This document shows, one piece after another, positions 16,558 to 25,480 of a stretch of 48,115 nt of DNA. A model generated the notes under the pieces. The model did no database searches, had not been told where the DNA came from, and saw nothing but the letters and a program-made list of their open reading frames with translations. Source of the DNA: an uncultured Porphyromonadaceae bacterium (GTDB lineage: Bacteria > Bacteroidota > Bacteroidia > Bacteroidales > Muribaculaceae); NCBI GenBank assembly GCA_900550645.1, contig URTA01000012.1:1-48115 (forward strand), given 5' to 3'. Every line of letters starts with the position of its first letter. The first letter of the stretch is position 1. The position numbers and the translations under genes are program-made.

Positions 16558-17502
16558 ATGACCAACAAGTATCTCAAATATATGTTGCTGACGCTCCCTC
16601 TGGGCGTTATGGTGTCGCTGTCGTCATGCTCGTCCATCCAGGGTTTCCTGGGCGGCAATGGGACGGAGAACGTAGCCGGCAACACCGGAAAGCAGGGCAA
16701 GGGCAAGAAACATTCGCGCCGCGACGTGCTGCCGCAGGACCGCCAGCAGTTTATCATCGACAAGGCCGCCAAGACGTACACGCCTGACGAACTCGGGCGC
16801 GGCATCATCAAGGGCGACTGGGCGATAGAGCAGGTGGGCAACACCTCGACGGAGAATTGCGAGGAGATGCCTTACCTGAAGTTTGACATCACGCAGCACC
16901 GCGTATACGGCAACAACGGGTGCAACTACATCAGCGGCGACTATGAGTATGCGCCGGCTGACAGCACTATCCGTTTCACGAATTTCCTGAGCACGATGCG
17001 CGAGTGCCCGGAGGTGGGCATCACTGACGCGGAGATAAACGCGGCTCTCGACGCTGTACGCTATTATTCGTGGGAGCTTCGCGACGAGTCGCAGTTCTAC
17101 CTGTATCTCGAGAATGAGCAGCATCAGGTGCTGCTGACGCTGATGCACCAGAATTTCGATTTCCTCAACGGCACATGGCTGGTCAAGGCCATTGACGACC
17201 AGGCGGTGAACATCCCTGACTTGCGTTTCGTGATTGACGTGGCTGAGAACAAGATACACGGCAATACGGGCTGTAACACGCTCAACGGCAAGCTGGTGTC
17301 GGAGATGGACGCGCCGAACTCGATTTCGTTCCAGGCACTTACAATCACCGACCGCGTATGCCCCGACATGGAGTTTGAGAACGACCTGATCGTAGCTCTT
17401 GAGGATGCCGCTACGGCTAAGCCTATCAGCGCGGACAAGGTGCTTCTCATCAATAACCACGGCACGGTGGTGCTTGAGCTGGAGCGTGTGAAAGACCAGT
17501 AA
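16558..17502 (+). CDS. Lipoprotein with two META (HslJ-like) domains
   Basis: 314 residues. The signal MLLTLPLGVMVSLSSCSS has a lipobox (LSSC). After a basic, low-complexity linker there are two META/DUF306 domains: the first starts at GDWAIEQVG and carries the hallmark GNNGCNYISGDY, the second starts at GTWLVKAIDD and carries GNTGCNTLNGKL; both keep the paired cysteines (C-N near the start and ECP or VCP later). META-domain proteins such as HslJ are envelope proteins linked to stress or antibiotic resistance; the exact activity is unknown. The gene has its own promoter and a terminator, so it is a single-gene unit. Confidence 0.9.
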   Translation: MTNKYLKYMLLTLPLGVMVSLSSCSSIQGFLGGNGTENVAGNTGKQGKGKKHSRRDVLPQDRQQFIIDKAAKTYTPDELGRGIIKGDWAIEQVGNTSTENCEEMPYLKFDITQHRVYGNNGCNYISGDYEYAPADSTIRFTNFLSTMRECPEVGITDAEINAALDAVRYYSWELRDESQFYLYLENEQHQVLLTLMHQNFDFLNGTWLVKAIDDQAVNIPDLRFVIDVAENKIHGNTGCNTLNGKLVSEMDAPNSISFQALTITDRVCPDMEFENDLIVALEDAATAKPISADKVLLINNHGTVVLELERVKDQ

Positions 17503-17529
17503 TACACTGCGAATATAACTGACAATGAA

Positions 17530-17563
17530 AACAGCCGTCCCGATGCGCGGGGCGGCTGTGTTT
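17530..17563. terminator. Bidirectional terminator between the META gene and the CoA transferase gene
   Basis: AACAGCCGTCCC - GATGCGC - GGGGCGGCTGTGTTT: strong GC stem with AAAA on one side and GTTT on the other, between convergent genes. Confidence 0.75.
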
Positions 17564-17588
17564 CGTGTATGGGGTTGCCGATGATATG

Positions 17589-18893
17589 TCAGCGCAGACG
17601 CAGGAATGAGTATCCGAAGCGTTCTGCGGCTGCACGCTCGAGCTCTTCGCGGAACTCAGGGGCGGCTATTGAAATCATCAGTTTGGCGCGTTCTGCGAGG
17701 TTCTTGCCGCGCAGGTTGACACATCCGTATTCCGTCACGACGTAGTTAGTCTGGAAGCGTGTTGTTACCACGCCTGCTCCCTCTGTGAGGACGGGCTTGA
17801 TTTTGGTCATGCCCTTGTTGGTAGTGGCGAGCATGGCGAGGAAGGAGAGGCCTCCTTCGCTCTGTGACGAGCCGTAGACGAAGTCGTGCTGGCCGCCGAC
17901 GGAGGAGAATATGCGTGTGCCGATAGAGTCGGCGCATACCTGGCCGGTGAGGTCAATTTCAAGGCATGAGTTGATGGACATTACCTTGGGGTTCTGTGCT
18001 ATGATGAACGGGTTGTTTGTCCATGCCACGTCCTTGAAAATGATGTCCTTGTTATAGTTCATGAAGTCGTACAGGCGTCGGCTTCCGAGCGCGAGCGAGG
18101 CTACGGAGACACCGGGCATGACTTTCTTCTGCGAGTTGTCGATGATGCCTTTCTCGAGCAGCGGCAACACTCCGTCGGTCATGGCTTCGGTGTGCAGGCC
18201 GAGGTGCTTGTGGTTCTCGAGAGCGCGGATGACGGCATTCGGTATGCCTCCAACGCCTATCTGCAGCGTTGCGCCGTCGGGAATGTGCTCGGCGATGAAG
18301 TTGCCTATCTTGATTTCCTTCTCAGTGGGAACGGCGGTGGGCACTTCCATTAGCGGCTCGTCAACGTAGACAGCAGCCGCGAGCTTGGAAACGTGTATCA
18401 CCGGGTCGCCGTATGAGTAGGGCATATTGGGGTTGATCTGCGCGATTACGCGGTCTGCGCACTCCACAGCGGCAGTGGCTAGGTCTGCGGAAACGCCGAA
18501 GCTGACATATCCGTTCTCGTCGGGCATTGAGCAGTTGATGAGCGCCACGTCTATTGGGCAGGTGCCGTCGCGGAATAGTGCGGGGACTTCGCCCAGGAAG
18601 CGCGGGGTCATTGTGCCGTAGCCGTCGGCAATCCACTTGCGCACGGAGTTGGATACAAAGAACGAGTCAACGAGAAATGCGTCCTTGTATTCGGGCTTGC
18701 AGTACGGAGCCGGGCCTTTAGCCACGCAGAATGCACTGTAGACGGTCACGCCGTGCAGCTCTCCGCCACGGTCGGCGAGAGCCTGGCACAGAGCTTCGGG
18801 AACGGACGTTGACCCCTGTATGTAGATATGGTCGCCGTCTTTGACCAGCTTCAGAGCTTCTGCTGCGCTTACATATTTTACGTCAGTGTTCAT
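17589..18893 (-). CDS. Acetyl-CoA hydrolase/transferase family CoA transferase
   Basis: 434 residues, the usual length of the acetate/4-hydroxybutyrate CoA-transferase family. GVGGIPNAV (213-221) and LGLHTEAMTDG, with Glu236 at the position of the catalytic glutamate of 4-hydroxybutyrate CoA-transferase, are present, as is the C-terminal VVTEYGCVNLRGK motif. It moves CoA between acids such as acetate and acyl-CoA. As the last gene of the ior operon, with an 11-base overlap with the aminotransferase gene, it probably takes CoA from aryl-acetyl-CoA to acetate, releasing the aryl-acetate and conserving the thioester as acetyl-CoA. The substrate is inferred from context. Confidence 0.92.
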   Translation of the reverse strand: MNTDVKYVSAAEALKLVKDGDHIYIQGSTSVPEALCQALADRGGELHGVTVYSAFCVAKGPAPYCKPEYKDAFLVDSFFVSNSVRKWIADGYGTMTPRFLGEVPALFRDGTCPIDVALINCSMPDENGYVSFGVSADLATAAVECADRVIAQINPNMPYSYGDPVIHVSKLAAAVYVDEPLMEVPTAVPTEKEIKIGNFIAEHIPDGATLQIGVGGIPNAVIRALENHKHLGLHTEAMTDGVLPLLEKGIIDNSQKKVMPGVSVASLALGSRRLYDFMNYNKDIIFKDVAWTNNPFIIAQNPKVMSINSCLEIDLTGQVCADSIGTRIFSSVGGQHDFVYGSSQSEGGLSFLAMLATTNKGMTKIKPVLTEGAGVVTTRFQTNYVVTEYGCVNLRGKNLAERAKLMISIAAPEFREELERAAAERFGYSFLRLR

Positions 18894-20187
18894 CGTTGAA
18901 CTTCTTTAGGCGAGTGTTGAACATTTCAAATGTCTCCGGGTCGCTGATCATTGACACGCAGATGCGCACGCCGTTCTGCTCCGAGCCGGTTGAGGGGAGC
19001 GAGATGCTTGAGATGCCGTAGCGCATCAGTTCGAGCTGCATTTCCTCGCTGGTCATGTCCTTGTAGCCGGCGGTGAAGAAGAATCCGTCAGAGATAGGCA
19101 CGTTGCCGTCGATGTCGTATACGATATGGAAGCCGTTGTCGAGCAGCATCTTCTTTGCGATTGCTGCGCGGCGGCCGTATTCGCGGCTCGTCTCGACAAA
19201 GTTGAGCGTGCCCTCTGCCGCGCCGTTGAGCATGGCAGCCATGGCGTACTGCGCAGAGTGTGCCGTGCCTGACGAGATGGCGTAGAGAGTGCCGAATACG
19301 AAAGCGTCGCGCAGGCGGGGCATGCCGAAGAACTCTTTGAGCGCGGGGTATTCACGTTCTGCTGCCTTGGGGCTCATTGCCGCTATGGCGATGCGCTGGC
19401 CGGCATAGCTGAATATCTTGGACGCGCTGCACATCATGATGTACGAGTCGGTATATTTCGCCACTGTGGGGATGTACGGAGCCTCGTAAGGGTGGCTGAA
19501 GTCGGTGCGGAAGTCCATGCCCATGTATGCGAGGTCTTCCATGACGATGACATCATACTTGGTGGCAAGGCGGCCGATGATTTCCAGCTCCTCGTCGGTG
19601 AGGTTGGTCCATGCCGGGTTGTTCGGGTTGGAGTATACGAGGGCTGTGATGTTGCCCTTGCTGAGGTATTCCTCGAGCTTTGCCTCCATCTTCTTGCCAC
19701 GGTACTCGTATATGTCAAATGACTCGATACCGATGCCGAGTATGTGCGCCTGGTTGAGTGTTGCGGGGAAGCCCGGCTGGAGGAACAGTATCGAGTCCTT
19801 GCCGGGGATGCGGTGCATGAGTGTCATCATGAGGGCAAACGAGCCCTGCATCGAGCCGACAGTTGCGAATATGTTCTCGGGGGCGATGTCAACGTTGAGG
19901 AACGCCTTGATGAACTTTGAGCCAGCCTCTTTCAGCACCGGTATGCCGGAAATGTCGGGATACTTGTTGGGGATGCCGCTGCGCAGAGCTTCACATTCAG
20001 CCTCGATGCCCACCTGTGATGCGGGAAGTCCCGGGTTGCCGATTTCGAGGTGGACGAACTTATCGTCGGCTATTTTCTCGAGGTTGGCAGCCAGCGAGCA
20101 TATCTGGCGTATTGTGGCCTGTGTTATGTCAGCTATCTGGAGGTCTTTGATTGCACCCTCCAGTTGTTCTTTCGTGATAGGAAACAT
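18883..20187 (-). CDS. PLP-dependent class I/II aminotransferase, probably for aromatic amino acids
   Basis: 434 residues with the fold-type I motifs: NPNNP at 187-191, the PLP-lysine Lys257 in SASKIFSYAG, and the C-terminal Arg in GVRICVSM that binds the substrate carboxylate. It would convert an amino acid to its 2-oxo acid. The start overlaps nothing upstream; it follows iorB by 3 bases and overlaps the CoA-transferase start by 11. Position between iorB and the CoA transferase argues for a supply of aryl-pyruvates to IorAB. It may equally act in synthesis direction for Phe/Tyr/Trp from aryl-acetates, since IorAB is reversible. Confidence 0.9.
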   Translation of the reverse strand: MFPITKEQLEGAIKDLQIADITQATIRQICSLAANLEKIADDKFVHLEIGNPGLPASQVGIEAECEALRSGIPNKYPDISGIPVLKEAGSKFIKAFLNVDIAPENIFATVGSMQGSFALMMTLMHRIPGKDSILFLQPGFPATLNQAHILGIGIESFDIYEYRGKKMEAKLEEYLSKGNITALVYSNPNNPAWTNLTDEELEIIGRLATKYDVIVMEDLAYMGMDFRTDFSHPYEAPYIPTVAKYTDSYIMMCSASKIFSYAGQRIAIAAMSPKAAEREYPALKEFFGMPRLRDAFVFGTLYAISSGTAHSAQYAMAAMLNGAAEGTLNFVETSREYGRRAAIAKKMLLDNGFHIVYDIDGNVPISDGFFFTAGYKDMTSEEMQLELMRYGISSISLPSTGSEQNGVRICVSMISDPETFEMFNTRLKKFNDEH

Positions 20188-20190
20188 GGC

Positions 20191-20778
20191 TTACTTGTTA
20201 AGGGACTGTGCAGTGTGGTCGTATCCGGCGCGGAATGCGACGATGTTCATTTCCACTATGTTGTCGCCTTTTGCGCCGAAGACAGTACGTATTCCCTCTT
20301 CGATTTTCTCCTTCTCGAGATCGATGAAGCGGGCGGCCGCGCCGAGCAGCACCATGTTTGATGTGCGGGGAGAAGCCACCTCCTTGGCGAGAGCGTCCAT
20401 GTCGAAAGCCACCACGTTGGAGTGCTTGTTGAGTTCCTTCATCAGCTCGTCCTGGTCGGGGTAGTTGCCGATGTTGATGAACGGAGCAGTGTTTGTCACG
20501 ATCCAGCCGTTGGGGTTGAGGTATTCGGTGTAACGCAGTGCCTCCATAGGCTCGAGCGAAACGATGAGGTCTGCGCCGCCGAGGGGGATGAGGTCAGACT
20601 TGATGGGGTCTGAGCTGAGACGGAGGTTTGACTGTACGTCACCGCCGCGCTGCGACATGCCATGCACTTCGGCTTGTTTGAGGTAGAGGTTTTCCCGCAG
20701 AGCGGCAGCTCCGAGGATTGTGGCAATCGAGAGGATGCCCTGTCCGCCGACACCGGCGAGTACTATATCGGTTTTCAT
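20191..20778 (-). CDS. iorB: Indolepyruvate:ferredoxin oxidoreductase, beta subunit
   Basis: 195 residues, the normal length. GVGGQGILS near the N terminus and QAEVHGMSQRGGDVQSNLR are the gamma-type domain motifs of 2-oxoacid:ferredoxin oxidoreductases. With IorA it oxidises aryl-pyruvates with CoA to aryl-acetyl-CoA, CO2 and reduced ferredoxin, in the cytoplasm. It lies 102 bases after iorA, a gap that holds a strong inverted repeat, and 3 bases before the aminotransferase gene. Confidence 0.95.
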   Translation of the reverse strand: MKTDIVLAGVGGQGILSIATILGAAALRENLYLKQAEVHGMSQRGGDVQSNLRLSSDPIKSDLIPLGGADLIVSLEPMEALRYTEYLNPNGWIVTNTAPFINIGNYPDQDELMKELNKHSNVVAFDMDALAKEVASPRTSNMVLLGAAARFIDLEKEKIEEGIRTVFGAKGDNIVEMNIVAFRAGYDHTAQSLNK

Positions 20779-20806
20779 GAATTAATTCCTGTATTGTTTT
20801 GTGGTT

Positions 20807-20846
20807 GGGCATTGCGGACTGATGCGGGTGCAGTGTCCGCAATACC
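20807..20846. promoter_or_regulatory. Intercistronic inverted repeat between iorA and iorB
   Basis: Arms GGGCATTGCGGAC (20807-20819) and GTCCGCAATACCC (20834-20846) pair at 12 of 13 positions around a 14-base loop. There is no T-run on the minus strand straight after it, so an mRNA-stability or partial-termination element is more likely than a full terminator. Confidence 0.6.
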
Positions 20847-20880
20847 CTGTTTATTGAAACTCTCTATTGGTATGCCGTCT

Positions 20881-22527
20881 TTATTTTTTGTTGGCTTTTG
20901 CAGCCTTGGCGGCGGCAGCGGCGTGGCGGCGTGCTGTCTGGATGCATTCGCGTCGCGAGATGATGACAGACAGTCCGGGATAGTCGATTTCCTCCTTGAA
21001 GAGCTGCTTCATCTCGTCGTGGTTCTTCGGCAGCGCGTCGATGGTGCGCAGGTGCTTGGGATCAACGCCGAGGCCGAGGCAGATGTCCTCGAGTTTGCCG
21101 GTGCCCTGAGAATCCTGTCCTCCGGTCATGCCGGTTGTCAGGTTGTCAGAGATGATGAGTGTCATGTGGGTGTTCTCGTTGACAGCATCCAGCAGTCCGG
21201 TCATGCCGGAGTGAGTGAATGTGGAGTCGCCGATGATTCCGATAGCGGGGTGAACGCCGGCATCGGCAGCACCCTTGGCCATAGTCACTGAAGCTCCCAT
21301 GTCGAGGCAGGTGTCGATAGCGTTGAACGGCGAGAGGTAGCCGAGTGTGTAGCAGCCTATGTCGCCGAATACTTTCGGAGCTTCATAGTCTTTCAGCGCG
21401 TCGTTGAGTGCGCCGTATACGTCGCGGTGGCTGCATCCCTGGCAGAGAGCTGGCGGACGCGGCATGACGATTTTCGGGGTGGGTGTAACCTCTGCTATCT
21501 TGAGGCTTTCCATTTCGGGACGCACAGCGAGCAGTGCGGCGCGTACTGCATCAGGCGTGAGTTCGCCCGTGCGGGGCAGCTGTCCGCTGAGTTTGCCGTA
21601 GATGACGCCGTTGCGGTTGAGTTCGCCGCGCATCTTCTGCTCGATGAACGGCTGTCCCTCCTCTATTACCATGAGAGAGTCAGTCTCGTCAACCAGCTTG
21701 GAGATAAGGCCTGTCGGCAGCGGGTATTGTGAAATCTTGAGTACAGGGAAGGGGCATCCTCCGGGGAAGAGCTCGTCGAGGTAGTTGGCAGCGATGCCGC
21801 TGACGATGATGCCCATTGACTTGTCTGTGCCCTCGCGGTAGTTGTTGAAGGGGGAAGTTTCCGATACGTTGCGCAGCTCGTCATAGTCCTTGAGCAGCTG
21901 CACGTAGCGGCGTTTCGAGTTTGCGGGCATAAGCACCCACTGCGGAAGCTGCTCGGGGAACTTGAGCTTGTTCTGTTCCGTATATTCCTTTTCCACTTCT
22001 ACTACTGCGCGAGAGTGCGAGAGTCGTGTCACCATACGGAGCATAACGGGGATGCCGTGTTTTTCGGAGAGTTCGAAGCCGTAGCGTGCCATGTCGTAAG
22101 CCTCCTGCTGGTCGGTAGGCTCGAGAATGGGAACGAATGCAAATGCGGCATAGTAGCGAGAGTCCTGCTCGTTCTGCGAGGAGTGCATCGAGGGGTCGTC
22201 AGCAGAAATGACGAGGATACCGCCGTTGGCACCTGTCATTGCGGAGTTGACAAACGGGTCAGCAGCCACGTTCAGTCCGACGTGCTTCATAGACACCATT
22301 GAGCGTTTGCCGGCGAAGGACATACCCAGTGCTTCTTCCATTGCGGTCTTCTCGTTTGATGACCAGTGAGAGTGGATATTTCTTTCTTTGGTGAGCGGGT
22401 GGCTCTGTACGTATTCCAAGATTTCGGTCGAAGGTGTGCCAGGGTAGGCGTATGCTCCGGACAGTCCGGCGTGCAGCGCTCCAAGAGCCAACGCCTCGTC
22501 GCCAAGCAACAGTTGTTTCGTTTTCAT
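20881..22527 (-). CDS. iorA: Indolepyruvate:ferredoxin oxidoreductase, alpha subunit, without ferredoxin domain
   Basis: 548 residues. N-terminal pyrimidine domain with AYPGTPSTEILEY and a C-terminal thiamine-diphosphate domain with LCQGCSHRDVYGAL, GDIGCYTLGYLSP and the ThDP motif GDSTFTHSGMTG...DN. Classical archaeal IorA ends in a 2[4Fe-4S] ferredoxin domain of about 60 residues; here the protein stops after RRECIQTARR with an Ala/Lys-rich tail and no CxxCxxC cluster, so the iron-sulphur electron exit must come from another protein or from the remaining cysteines (CQGC). First gene of a four-gene operon with a clear promoter. Confidence 0.95.
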   Translation of the reverse strand: MKTKQLLLGDEALALGALHAGLSGAYAYPGTPSTEILEYVQSHPLTKERNIHSHWSSNEKTAMEEALGMSFAGKRSMVSMKHVGLNVAADPFVNSAMTGANGGILVISADDPSMHSSQNEQDSRYYAAFAFVPILEPTDQQEAYDMARYGFELSEKHGIPVMLRMVTRLSHSRAVVEVEKEYTEQNKLKFPEQLPQWVLMPANSKRRYVQLLKDYDELRNVSETSPFNNYREGTDKSMGIIVSGIAANYLDELFPGGCPFPVLKISQYPLPTGLISKLVDETDSLMVIEEGQPFIEQKMRGELNRNGVIYGKLSGQLPRTGELTPDAVRAALLAVRPEMESLKIAEVTPTPKIVMPRPPALCQGCSHRDVYGALNDALKDYEAPKVFGDIGCYTLGYLSPFNAIDTCLDMGASVTMAKGAADAGVHPAIGIIGDSTFTHSGMTGLLDAVNENTHMTLIISDNLTTGMTGGQDSQGTGKLEDICLGLGVDPKHLRTIDALPKNHDEMKQLFKEEIDYPGLSVIISRRECIQTARRHAAAAAKAAKANKK

Positions 22528-22568
22528 CCGTAATTAGATTTTCAGTTATTTGTAGTAGGTATTTGGTG

Positions 22569-22599
22569 CAAAGATAGTAAATCCTTTTCGCATGGCAAA
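22569..22599 (-). promoter_or_regulatory. ior operon promoter
   Basis: Minus strand: TTTG (22596-22599), 19 bases, TATCTTTG (22569-22576), 42 bases before the iorA ATG. Confidence 0.8.
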
Positions 22600-23132
22600 A
22601 TCTAAGTCGCGACAAGGTGTGTTGCAGGTCGCTGCGCCGTTTCGGTAGATGATTGTAATGCGGTGTGACAGATATGGTAGTTGTACACGATAGGCACCCG
22701 AATAGGCGGAATACCGGAAATAATTGTGCCGGTGATGTGTGGTTGATATTTTCAACTGCGGTTTCGCATATATCCCGTAAAAGCGGTGTTCCTTGCCGCT
22801 GTGTCTGGGCTGCTGATTTTTTATTGCTGCTGTTACCTTGTCCGTTGTATAGACTATTGTGAATTGATGAAAATACTTGCTGGATATACGAGTTGATTTT
22901 TGCCGTAATACGGAGGACTGTTTTTATGGGAATATCGTTTTTTTGATTGACGCTTTTGAGTGCTGTATGCGTTTGAAAATCGCCTCGGGTAATGCGCAAG
23001 GATATTTTATCAAAGACGAATAATATATATGGTGTTGTGTGCCACATCTGATTATCGTTTATTGGTGTGAGTAATCGATTGCTGTTTTAATGTGCGGTTA
23101 TCCTATGGATTATTTGATTGTGATAATTATAA

Positions 23133-23677
23133 GGACAATGGAATTGTGCATTTGCTGCTTGGAATTACATTGGCTGTGAGAGACAACGCTTGAAATTTTG
23201 GGTAATGAACACGTTTGTCATAGATGTTGATTTGTTGCCAGTACTCCAATGGTTGAAATATAACAACCATGAGCCGGCAGTGATGAGCCGTGAAGTTGAT
23301 ACCGATAACGTAGCTGTGGAAATGCAGAGGTTGTCGTTTGGGTCGCCGATCTGTTTGCTGTTTTGATTAACGGTAATGATCAGTGTGAATTTGCAAGTTT
23401 ACTTGTCAACGTGCTTTCACCGGATGATTCGGTTGATGATATTTGACAATGGTGTAATTTTGCAGATAGGTTAAGGACTGTCATTTGCAGCCTTCGAATG
23501 ATTGTTGCTGCGGATATGATTGTCTATAATAGGGGTAATGAAAAATACGGCTATGAAATATCCGTCGGGGGCTTATTGTTGAAATCAAGTAAGGTTATTG
23601 ATATGTTGATTATGGTGGAGCTGTTATTCTATGGTTTGTTGTGCAGTTGGATTGGATGTTTGTCGAGAGTTGCTTGA
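23133..23677 (+). pseudogene. Possible decayed protein gene (frameshift plus in-frame stop)
   Basis: A frame open from 23133 to 23363, with an ATG at 23205, would encode MNTFVIDVDLLPVLQWLKYN and on to a TGA at 23364. From about 23310 a second plus-strand frame takes over (WVADLFAVLINGNDQCEFAS, LLVNVLSPDDSVDDI), meets a TGA at 23444 and continues open for 76 more codons (FADRLRTVICSLRMIVAADM, then YEISVGGLLLKSS). Codons around 23340-23440 are rich in RNY triplets and G is concentrated in first positions. The product is not recognised. Chance open frames in G/T-rich DNA can look similar, so confidence is low. Confidence 0.3.
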
Positions 23678-24510
23678 TGATGCAGGAAGCTGTTATACTA
23701 ACATTTTATGATGCATGATTTAGTTAAGTCGGTTGTTAAGCGATCTGCATTATAAGCAATGGCGTATTGCTATATTGAGTATTGGTTGATATTGCTCGAT
23801 TAATGCAGTTGACTGAATAATAACCGGAATGATAATATGATGTTAGGATGTTTTTGATTAATGCAGTGTGTTGTCATCGGCTGGTTAAGCAGTACGGCTT
23901 TTCAAAAGCAAGTTCAATGCTGCAAAGGCTGGTCAGTACATGGAATCAACAGATGCTGCCGGTAATATTAAGTGGGCGAGACGAGAACTGCCAAAGCATA
24001 CTCGCAGTCCAGGTTTTGTGTTTGCGGACTTTGTTCCTTGTGTCGGGTATAGTGTCGCGGGATGAACTTGCGAATCATGCGACATCGATTCGACCATGGG
24101 TTAGTCATAACGTGTGATGCATGGGGAGTGTGTCTTGACGTGCGGTTGTTAGCCTTCTTATAGCGTGGATTTTATGATGGGAATATCGGGGCTGATTTGA
24201 AAAACCGATTCTCGCAAACGATGGCGTTGGCGTGGGTGTTGGCAAAATTGCATTTGTAGATGAAAATTGATGCACGCTGTGTTGTTGCGATGTTCGTTTG
24301 ATAACGTAAATGGTGATTGTCGAGGATAATTGCATTGTGTAAATTGCGTCTGAAAACTTGCCGGAAAATTGCCCGACCCTCTTTAGAACAGCTTTTATGG
24401 GGCAAAATCTAATCCCTGTGTCAAAAGCGTGAGTTCAATTCAATGAAATCAAAGGAAACTTGCTTGTGTGTCTGCTTTTATATGCCGACAATGCTGGCGA
24501 GCAGCTTATG

Positions 24511-24537
24511 TCGCCCCGCTTGTTGGCGGGCGATTTT
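24511..24537 (+). terminator. Terminator-like hairpin in the spacer
   Basis: TCGCCCCGC - TTGTTG - GCGGGCGA followed by TTTTG. GC-rich arms (one bulged base) and a short T-run suggest that a transcript ends here, but no gene upstream is supported. Confidence 0.35.
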
Positions 24538-25418
24538 GATAAGGCTGTTTCCAGAAGCGGCAGCGGTGGTTGGACAGCTGATGCCAAACTGATTATTCCG
24601 CATCGTTGCTTTGCGTATGCGTCTTAGGAGGGCGAGTAGTTGCAAATTTTGCCTCAAATAGTTGACATTCTGTGTGGAAATAATTTTCTGATGAATATTT
24701 CAATGGAATCCCTGCGGATTATAACGTAATAATTACCAATATGTTATCCTGATATTGCTACATATTAACTGCATCGAGAGTAGAATGAAACGTGACTGTG
24801 CTGTGGGGAGGACGGCAATATTGTATTGTCGCGGATTTTTGTCCCGAAAAAATTCGGTTGTGTCGAGGAGAGCGAGGGCAGGTTCTATTGAAACAAAATC
24901 TGGGACATCGAACCTCCGGGGTGAGCGGTTGTCGATTGGTCAATTTTTCCTCGTGCCAGAGTAGGGGATAAGGGGCTGTTTGAAAACGCATACTAGTCGT
25001 GTGTACTTGTAAACATTACGTTTGCAAACTATGGTGTATCGTAAATTCCGCTGCAAACAGAAACGATTTTCGGAATGGATTGCAACCGCAAATATGAGAT
25101 GTGATATTCAAAATTCGCAAGTGTCAACGGTTTTCGCTTGCCAATTTTGGTCGTTAGTATTTGTTGACAACGTGTGTAAGTGGTTGATTTGTATGTGTAT
25201 AGCTGTGCCTTTTGATGAGTGCATAAAAGAAAATACCCGAAACTGGCCTAAATTGGGATTATGGCTGTTGGTAATGGAGTAACCTGTTATACTGCAAGTT
25301 GTTGCAGTGTCTGATTGAAACAGATAGTTTAGGATTGCATTTCTCAATTCGGAATGATTTGCCTGCTGTTTGCGTTTTATGGGATGAAAATGCAAACATG
25401 TCGATTTGTGGTTCTAAA

Positions 25419-25450
25419 TTTGCGGTTCTGAATTTAATTGATTACATTTG
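25419..25450 (+). promoter_or_regulatory. Promoter of the XRE-type regulator
   Basis: TTTG (25419-25422), 20 bases, TACATTTG (25443-25450), 30 bases before the ATG at 25481. Confidence 0.75.
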
Positions 25451-25480
25451 TAGACGGAAAAATAGTAACGAAATCAGTCT

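Larger units (their letters stand above)
22600..25418. other. Gene-poor, AT-richer spacer of 2.8 kb with strong G-over-C skew
   Basis: No convincing intact gene is visible. The plus strand has G well above C in nearly every line: for example 16 G to 3 C in 23581-23640, 21 to 7 in 24121-24180 and 17 to 7 in 24241-24300. Protein genes nearby do not show this. Open frames of 50-90 codons exist on both strands but overlap each other and lack leaders; one 50-codon frame at 22871-23023 and the decayed-gene candidate at 23133-23677 are the most protein-like. A short hairpin ACTGCAA-GTTG-TTGCAGT lies at 25291-25308. No tRNA, rRNA or CRISPR is seen. Confidence 0.6.

Noticed and set aside
22259..23047. 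262-codon minus-strand frame overlapping the iorA start
   Set aside because: Its second half is a shadow of iorA in another frame, and the first half covers the ior promoter; composition is not protein-like in a consistent way.
23848..24117. 89-codon plus-strand frame in the spacer
   Set aside because: Overlaps another equally plausible frame, has no promoter or known motif.
24374..24730. Apparent long frame with in-frame TGA and TAG stops in the spacer, considered as stop-codon recoding
   Set aside because: Stops of all three kinds appear and neighbouring genes use the normal code; chance or decay is simpler.
25022..25282. 86-codon plus-strand frame in the spacer
   Set aside because: Looks protein-like at first, but other frames of the same DNA look equally so; no leader, no motif.
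22600..25418. Replication origin or CRISPR array in the long spacer
   Set aside because: No cluster of DnaA boxes, no dnaA nearby and no regularly spaced direct repeats were seen.
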